Shown here in pieces: positions 58,695 to 64,000 of a stretch of 64,000 nt of DNA. Under the pieces are notes generated by a model. The model did not search any database, was not told where the DNA came from, and saw only the letters and a program-made list of their open reading frames with translations. The stretch comes from Frankia sp. RB7 (lineage in GTDB: Bacteria; Pseudomonadota; Alphaproteobacteria; Rhizobiales; Xanthobacteraceae). Made by a program: the position numbers and the translations under genes. Every line of letters starts with the position of its first letter. Within the stretch, counting starts at the first letter, position 1. The stretch is taken from assembly GCA_030403585.1 (NCBI GenBank), contig JAUEPE010000009.1, positions 1 to 64,000 on the forward strand, in the 5' to 3' direction.

Positions 58695-59003
58695 AAAAAA
58701 GCCTGCATCGTTTGCGCAGGAACAACGCTTGCGGCCGCAGGATTTGAAACCATCTGAACATACGAACGCACGATCGAAGCTTGGCCCTCGACTCATATGC
58801 TTAACGCGCGCGCCATGTGAACCACGTATGACAAAACTGCCGGTCCGGCGCCGAACCTGTCGTTGTCAAGGGCTGCACAAGCCGCTGTTTTTGCCTTAAA
58901 TGAGCTACATCATGCCTAGCGATCGACGCCCATTTCGGGCAGTGATCGTAACCGACCGGCCAATGTCTGGCCCGGCCGGTCTTGCCCCCCGCCGGGAGGA
59001 TTA

Positions 59004-60086
59004 ATGCACGGACTGCTGCCCGCGCTGAAACGCGGCTTCAAGAGATGGATCGGCTGGCGACGGCTCGGTATTGCCGCGAGCGTGATGATCATCGCCTTCG
59101 CGGTCACCTCGCTGCTGCGGACCCTCAAGGGCATCGATACCGGCGTCATCCTGACCGCATTGACCGATATTCCCCGCGGGCATATCGGCTTGGCCGCGAT
59201 CTGCGTATTCTTCGCGTTCTGTACGCTGACCTTCTACGATTTTTTTGCACTGCGAACGATCGGCAAGAAGCACGTGCCCTATCGCATCGCAGCACTGTCG
59301 AGCTTCACGTCCTATTCGATCGGTCACAACATCGGCGCCACCGTGTTCACGGGCGGTGCGATCCGTTTCCGGATTTACTCGGACTACGGGCTGAATGCGA
59401 TCGACGTCGCCAAGATCTGTTTCCTCTCCGGCCTGACCTTCTGGCTCGGTAACATCTTCGTGCTCTCGATCGGCATGACCATCCACCCGGATGCGGCCTC
59501 CTACATGGATCAGCTGCCGTCGTCGATCAATCGGCTGATCGCGCTCGGCGGCCTCGCCTCGATCGCGGCCTATCTGGTCTGGCTCTGCATGGGCGACAAA
59601 CGCCGCGAGCTTGGCCAGAAGGGCTGGAAAGTGGTGCTGCCGTCGGCGCCGCTGACGCTGGTGCAGATCCTGATCGGGGTGGTCGATCTCGGCTTCTGCG
59701 CTCTTGCGATGTACCTGCTGATGCCCGCCAATCCGCCGATCGACTTCCTGTCGCTCGCGGTGGTGTTCATTCTGGCCACACTCTTGGGCTTCGCCAGCCA
59801 TGCGCCGGGCTCGATCGGCGTGTTCGACGCCGCCATGCTCGTGGCGTTGCCCGAATTCGGCCGCGAGCAGCTGCTGGCGACCCTGCTCGTCTTCCGCATT
59901 CTCTATTTCGTGATCCCGTTCGGCCTCGCCATCTCCATCATGGGCACCCGCGAGCTCTGGATGAACGTCGTCCAGCCCTGGCAGGAGCGCCGGCGGCTGG
60001 CGGAGGCCTGCGCGCAGGGTAACTTGCCCAAGCAGGTGACGCCGATGGAGCGCGAGCGGCTGGTGCGCCAGGCCAGCAAACGGTAA
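59004..60086 (+). CDS. UPF0104 / lysylphosphatidylglycerol synthase transmembrane family protein
   Basis: The 360-residue protein has about eight membrane helices and the UPF0104 pattern: RIAALSSFTSYSIGHNIGA, FTGGAIRFRIYSDYGL, GFASHAPGSIGVFDAAML and a C-terminal LLVFRILYFVIPFGLA. This is the flippase-like membrane part of MprF without the soluble synthase domain. It may move lipids or be an accessory to a glycosyltransferase. GGGAGG precedes the ATG. It stands alone, 112 bases before the next co-directional gene. Confidence 0.82.
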   Translation: MHGLLPALKRGFKRWIGWRRLGIAASVMIIAFAVTSLLRTLKGIDTGVILTALTDIPRGHIGLAAICVFFAFCTLTFYDFFALRTIGKKHVPYRIAALSSFTSYSIGHNIGATVFTGGAIRFRIYSDYGLNAIDVAKICFLSGLTFWLGNIFVLSIGMTIHPDAASYMDQLPSSINRLIALGGLASIAAYLVWLCMGDKRRELGQKGWKVVLPSAPLTLVQILIGVVDLGFCALAMYLLMPANPPIDFLSLAVVFILATLLGFASHAPGSIGVFDAAMLVALPEFGREQLLATLLVFRILYFVIPFGLAISIMGTRELWMNVVQPWQERRRLAEACAQGNLPKQVTPMERERLVRQASKR

Positions 60087-60197
60087 GGCCAGCCAGCCGT
60101 GACGCTGGCTGCCCGTAAAGGCGGCAGACAAAGGTTGCGGGGCGGAGAGCTATGCTCTCTTATTTCCGCCTCAACTTTGCCGTTGAAGACGCGGGCC

Positions 60198-62150
60198 ATG
60201 ATCCCTGTTTCCCTTCGCCGTTTTCTCTCGGGCGCCCTGCTGCTGGCCGGGCTCCTCACCGTTTTGCCGCTTCAGCGCGCCGTCGCGCAGGATGCCGGTG
60301 CGATGCAGATCAATTGGGAGGTCCGCAATCGCTTCCGCCTGTTCCGCGAGGAGCGTGACTTCCTGCTGCATGTCGAAAATGCGCGTAACCGCAGCATCCT
60401 CGCCGCCGAGCAGTCGCTGGAGCTGCAGAGCGAGGGCCGCGGCTGGGCCCGCAACATGGTCAACCGCCTCTGCATCGACCTCCAGGGCCGGGTCAACCAG
60501 CCTTGCACCCGCGACAACGTCAAAGAGAATTACATCACCCCGATCGACCACCCCATCACCGTGCGCCTGACCGGCGCGGTACCGGTCGGCGCCACCTGCG
60601 CCTGGTCGTTCGACGACGGCGACGGACCGCAGACATCGACCTTCGACTGCGCCGAACCGGTCAATCTGCGGGTCCGCTACGGCAAGCAGACGGTCGCGAG
60701 CGTCGACGTCTCCTCCGGCTCCGATCCGAGCCAGCGCGTCCAGACCGAGATCCAGGTCCGCGACATCTTCATCGCCGGCATTGGCGACAGCATCGCCTCC
60801 GGCGAAGGCAATCCGGACCGGCCGCTGGCGCTGTCGGACGAGGGCTTTTGCTTCCGCTCCTATCTCGGAACTGCCGGCGGACAGTATTACCGGCCGAGCC
60901 GCGCCGGCTTCAAGGGCGGTCGCGCCTGCGAGGCGCCAGATACGCTCGCCAACTGGCAGCGCTACAGCGCGCTCTGGCTCAATTCGCCCTGCCATCGTTC
61001 GCTCTACAGCTACCAGGCCCGCACCGCGCTCGCGCTCGCGGTGCGCTACACCCATATCGCCGTCACCTATCTGCCGCTCGCCTGCACCGGCGCCAGCATC
61101 AGCGATGGACTGCTCGGCTCGCAGCGTGCCCGCGAATGCCCGCCAGGCAAGAGCGGCGTCTGCAACACCAGCGTCAATGCCCAGGTCGCGGAGTTGCGCG
61201 AGGCGCTCACCGCGGCCAAGAAGCGCCAGCCGGATCGCAATCTCGATCTGGTGCTGCTCTCGATCGGCGCCAACGACATCTACTTCTCCGGCCTCGTCGC
61301 CGACGTCATCGTCGACACCGCGACCGAGCGCGCGCTGTTCCGCCGCTCCGGCGTGATGGCGAGCGTCGACGATTCCCGCGATGCGCTCCAGCGCGAGCTG
61401 CCGCAGAATTTCGTCAAGCTGCGCGAGGCGCTGAAGCCGCTGCTCGGTGGAGATCTCTCGCACGTGGTCTACGTCTCCTACGCCAATCCTGCGCTGGCCG
61501 ATGGCGGCGTGCCCTGCCGCGGCGGCCGCGGCGGCTTCGACATTCATCCCGCCTTCAATGCCGATCCGCAACGTCTCGCCCGCGTTTCGACCTTCGTCGA
61601 CACCGAGTTCCTGCCGCAGTTGAAGGGCCTCGCGACTTGCACACGCGGCGCGCTGTGCCGCGATCCCGAAGCTGACCGCATGACCTTCGTCGATTCGCAT
61701 CAGGCCGCGTTCGCCGATCACGGCTTCTGCGCCCATGCCGGCAACGATCCCGAATTCGACCGCACCTGCTTTGCCGAGAACGGCCAGAGCTTCAATCCGG
61801 ACATCGTCAGCGCGGCGAGCCAGCCGATGCTGTGCGGCCGCGGCGCCTCGGAATATCGCGCCTACCTGCCGCGCGCGCGCTGGATCCGTGATGCCAATGA
61901 CAGCTATTTTGCGGCGATGACCTATCCGCAGGGATTGCCGGCGGCGAGCCAGCCGAACGACATCCACGACGCGACCTGGGGCGTGCTCTCGGCGGTCTAT
62001 GGCGGCGCCGTACATCCGACCGCCGAAGGTCACGCGGCGATGGCGGACGCCACGCTGCCGGCCGCAAGCGCAGTGCTCGGCCTGGATGCCGTGCCGCCAG
62101 GAGTCACGCGCGGACTGCTGGCTCCGCTCCTGCCGGGCGCACAGCAATAG
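60198..62150 (+). CDS. large secreted SGNH/GDSL-family hydrolase
   Basis: ATG at 60198 gives a 650-residue protein with a signal peptide ending AVAQ (about residue 31). An N-terminal region of about 165 residues is not recognised and precedes the SGNH fold: block I FIAGIGDSIASGEG (nucleophile Ser), block III LLSIGANDIYFSG and block V HPTAEGHAAMAD (Asp/His pair). Many Cys suggest disulfides, fitting a periplasmic or exported enzyme. Substrates could be an ester or acylated glycan; the length is well above the usual 200-400 residues. Confidence 0.85.
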   Translation: MIPVSLRRFLSGALLLAGLLTVLPLQRAVAQDAGAMQINWEVRNRFRLFREERDFLLHVENARNRSILAAEQSLELQSEGRGWARNMVNRLCIDLQGRVNQPCTRDNVKENYITPIDHPITVRLTGAVPVGATCAWSFDDGDGPQTSTFDCAEPVNLRVRYGKQTVASVDVSSGSDPSQRVQTEIQVRDIFIAGIGDSIASGEGNPDRPLALSDEGFCFRSYLGTAGGQYYRPSRAGFKGGRACEAPDTLANWQRYSALWLNSPCHRSLYSYQARTALALAVRYTHIAVTYLPLACTGASISDGLLGSQRARECPPGKSGVCNTSVNAQVAELREALTAAKKRQPDRNLDLVLLSIGANDIYFSGLVADVIVDTATERALFRRSGVMASVDDSRDALQRELPQNFVKLREALKPLLGGDLSHVVYVSYANPALADGGVPCRGGRGGFDIHPAFNADPQRLARVSTFVDTEFLPQLKGLATCTRGALCRDPEADRMTFVDSHQAAFADHGFCAHAGNDPEFDRTCFAENGQSFNPDIVSAASQPMLCGRGASEYRAYLPRARWIRDANDSYFAAMTYPQGLPAASQPNDIHDATWGVLSAVYGGAVHPTAEGHAAMADATLPAASAVLGLDAVPPGVTRGLLAPLLPGAQQ

Positions 62151-62181
62151 CCAACGCGGTGACTCTCTCCACACGCTCGCT

Positions 62182-62281
62182 GTCATCGCCCGCGAAAGCG
62201 GGCGATCCAGTATTCCGTGACAGACGTGATTAAATCGAGACGCTGCGGCGTACTGGATTCCCCGCCTTCGCGGGGAATGAC
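62182..62281. repeat. GTCATCGCCCGCGAAAGCGGG palindromic repeat family
   Basis: The element has GTCATCGCCCGCGAAAGCGG at one end and a second hairpin CCCCGCCTTCGCGGGG plus AATGAC at the other, with GATCCAGTATTCCG and CGGCGTACTGGATTCC facing inward. This is a third palindromic family and it fills the gap before the MFS gene. Confidence 0.8.
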
Positions 62282-62419
62282 AGTCTAAGGGCGCAGGCAC
62301 CTGCCGTTCCATCAATTCAAAAACGGCATCAATCGATACTGCCTTGAGCTTGGACACTTTCCCACGTGCGCCTCTAGGAGTCGTCGTGAGGAAATATTTC
62401 AAGTTCAAGGAGGCGCCTG

Positions 62420-63772
62420 ATGAGCGCAGTCGTGTCCGCGACGGACGTGAGGAGATCTCGCGTCAGGCTTTTCATCGTGGCCATGCTGTTCCTGGTCACG
62501 ACGGTCAATTACGCCGACCGGGCCACGCTCTCGATCGCGGGTCCCGCGCTCTCCAAGGAGCTTCATCTCGATCCCGTCGCCATGGGCTGGATCTTCTCGG
62601 CGTTCGGCTGGTCCTATGTCGCCGCGCAGGTGCCCGGCGGCTGGCTGCTCGACCGCTACGGCTCGCGCCTCGTCTATGCCTTCAGCATCATCGTCTGGTC
62701 GCTGTTCACGATGCTGCAGGGCTGGGTCGGCTTCTTCAGCGCCGGCACTGCGATCGTCGTGCTGTTCGCGCTTCGCCTCCTGGTCGGCGTCGCGGAAGCG
62801 CCGTCCTTCCCCGCCAACGCCCGCATCGTCGCGGCCTGGTTTCCCGGCAATGAGCGCGGCACCGCATCGGCCTTCTTCAATTCCGGGCAGTATTTCGCCA
62901 CCGTGATCTTCGCGCCGCTGATGGGCTGGATCGCCCATGATTATGGCTGGCGCTACGTGTTCTTCGTGATGGGCGGGCTCGGAATCATCATGGGCCTTAC
63001 CTGGATCAAGACCGTCTATGGCCCGAAGGAGCATCCCGGCGTCAACGAGGCCGAGTTCGACTACATCAAGGAAGGCGGCGCGCTGGTCGATCTCGACGCG
63101 CCCCAGGAAGACCTGAAGCGCGACCGTGCAGCGGACTCCGGCCCCCGCTGGGACCACATCCGGCAGTTGCTCTCCAACCGCATGATGCTCGGCGTCTATC
63201 TCGGCCAGTACTGCATCAACACGTTGACCTATTTCTTCCTGACCTGGTTCCCGGTGTATCTGGTCAAGGAGCGCGGCCTCTCGATCCTGCAAGCCGGCTT
63301 CGTCGCGACGCTGCCTGCGCTGTGCGGCTTCATCGGCGGCGTGCTCGGCGGCGTCATCTCCGATGCCATCCTGCGCAAGACCGGCTCGCTGACCATGGCG
63401 CGCAAGATCCCGATCGTCGGCGGCATGCTGCTGTCGATGTCGATCATTGCCTGCAACTATGTCGATGGCCAGGCGCTGGTGGTCGGCTTCATGGCGCTCG
63501 CCTTCTTCGGCAAGGGCATCGGCGCGCTCGGCTGGGCGGTCGTCTCCGACACCTCCCCCAAGGAGGCGGGCGGCGTCTCCGGCGGCCTGTTCAACTCCTT
63601 CGGCAACCTCTCCTCGATCACCACGCCCATCGTGATCGGCTACATCGTGGCCGCGACCGGCTCCTTCAACGGTGCCCTGGTGTTCGTCGGCATCAACGCG
63701 CTGGTGGCCGCGGTCGCCTACCTCGTCGTGGTCGGCAAGATCGAGCGGGTGGTGCTCAAACGTTCCTCCTGA
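62420..63772 (+). CDS. MFS transporter, anion:cation symporter (ACS) family
   Basis: The 450-residue protein is preceded by AGGAGG and has 12 predicted helices. TTVNYADRATLSIAGPAL is the ACS-family helix 1 (NYxDR), AQVPGGWLLDRYGSR is motif A and PSFPANARIVAAWFP GNERGTA-type sequence is the ACS signature loop. The family moves sugar acids such as glucarate, galactonate and phthalate-type anions. A LysR gene follows, possibly a regulator. Substrate unknown. Confidence 0.88.
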   Translation: MSAVVSATDVRRSRVRLFIVAMLFLVTTVNYADRATLSIAGPALSKELHLDPVAMGWIFSAFGWSYVAAQVPGGWLLDRYGSRLVYAFSIIVWSLFTMLQGWVGFFSAGTAIVVLFALRLLVGVAEAPSFPANARIVAAWFPGNERGTASAFFNSGQYFATVIFAPLMGWIAHDYGWRYVFFVMGGLGIIMGLTWIKTVYGPKEHPGVNEAEFDYIKEGGALVDLDAPQEDLKRDRAADSGPRWDHIRQLLSNRMMLGVYLGQYCINTLTYFFLTWFPVYLVKERGLSILQAGFVATLPALCGFIGGVLGGVISDAILRKTGSLTMARKIPIVGGMLLSMSIIACNYVDGQALVVGFMALAFFGKGIGALGWAVVSDTSPKEAGGVSGGLFNSFGNLSSITTPIVIGYIVAATGSFNGALVFVGINALVAAVAYLVVVGKIERVVLKRSS

Positions 63773-63807
63773 GCGCTCCGAGTGATCGGAGCGGGACAGG
63801 CAACTCA

Positions 63808-63840
63808 ACGGCGGCCCTAAAAAGCCGCCGTCTTTGTTTT
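63808..63840 (+). terminator. terminator after MFS gene
   Basis: ACGGCGGC and GCCGCCGT pair around CCTAAAAA and are followed by CTTTGTTTT. Confidence 0.8.
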
Positions 63841-63899
63841 GGGGATGATCGATGCTAGAACTGCCAGGGAAACGCCTTATTCATCTAAGGCATGTATCG

Positions 63900-64000
63900 A
63901 TGTTCGACCTCAACCAGCTCCGCTGTTTCGTCACGGTGGCCGAAGAACTGCACTTCGGCCGTGCCGCCGCGCGGCTCAACATGACCCAGCCACCGCTGTC
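63900..64000 (+). CDS. LysR family transcriptional regulator, 5' end only
   Basis: Only about 33 codons are in the window. They read [20 protein letters not shown] and then [13 protein letters not shown], the LysR helix-turn-helix. The family controls a neighbouring, often divergent, gene; the upstream MFS gene is co-directional. The rest lies beyond the right edge. Confidence 0.9.
   Translation, partial: MFDLNQLRCFVTVAEELHFGRAAARLNMTQPPL

Noticed and set aside
60171..62408. 745-codon minus-strand open frame
   Set aside because: It is the shadow of the SGNH hydrolase gene and has no motif.

Overview
The window looks like a chromosomal segment of a Bradyrhizobium close to B. diazoefficiens/japonicum. 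The grounds are high GC, four tandem ~75-kDa flagellins of the subpolar 'thick' flagellum type, alphaproteobacterial flagellar regulators (FliX, FlaF, FlbT, MotE, DUF6468), CtrA-type and sigma54-type promoter motifs, and several intergenic palindromic repeat families that I recall from this genus. No rRNA, tRNA, CRISPR array or intact insertion sequence was seen.

Layout. (1) 1-8210: a partial secreted protein, motE, a DUF6468 gene, fliM and fliL on the minus strand, divergent from flgF-flgG-flgA-flgH on the plus strand. (2) 8211-12902: a composite repeat, then a non-flagellar insert holding an FAH-family hydratase, two divergent HxlR regulator/NAD(P)-oxidoreductase pairs (one HxlR frameshifted) and dksA. 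(3) 12944-16925: fliX divergent from flgI, a FlgJ-type rod-binding gene and a FlgN-like gene, then a FlaG-like gene, a small unknown gene and flaF. (4) 17218-27960: four tandem flagellin genes, with flaF downstream and flbT divergent at the other end. (5) 28044-33186: a tightly coupled four-gene metabolic operon (glycosyltransferase-like protein, PLP enzyme, ATP-grasp enzyme, PLP decarboxylase) behind a perfect CtrA box. (6) 33261-39363: flgE-flgK-flgL behind a sigma54-type promoter, followed upstream by msrB, an FAD oxidoreductase, a SixA-like phosphatase and a universal stress protein. (7) About 42750-50720: an accessory stretch of repeats, an lpxD paralogue, a tandem-HdeA protein, secreted basic proteins and many very small, often single-helix, ORFs. 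(8) 50482-64000: ordinary chromosomal genes (DUF1127, MocR regulator, YdcF, MHYT-GGDEF-EAL, two MFS transporters, DUF892 ferritin-like protein, UPF0104 protein, large SGNH hydrolase) and the start of a LysR gene.

How it works together. The flagellar genes supply C-ring and export parts (FliM, FliL), rod (FlgF, FlgG), P- and L-rings with the P-ring chaperone (FlgI, FlgH, FlgA), hook (FlgE), junction (FlgK, FlgL), filament (four FliC), the coupling regulator FliX and the flagellin translation regulators FlaF and FlbT. Sigma54-type motifs precede flgF, flgI and flgE. CtrA-like TTAA-N7-TTAA motifs or variants precede fliX, the fliL/flgF divergon, all four flagellins and the four-gene metabolic operon. 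The most interesting candidate for an undescribed system is that operon: its position and CtrA box link it to flagellum assembly, but its chemistry is unknown.
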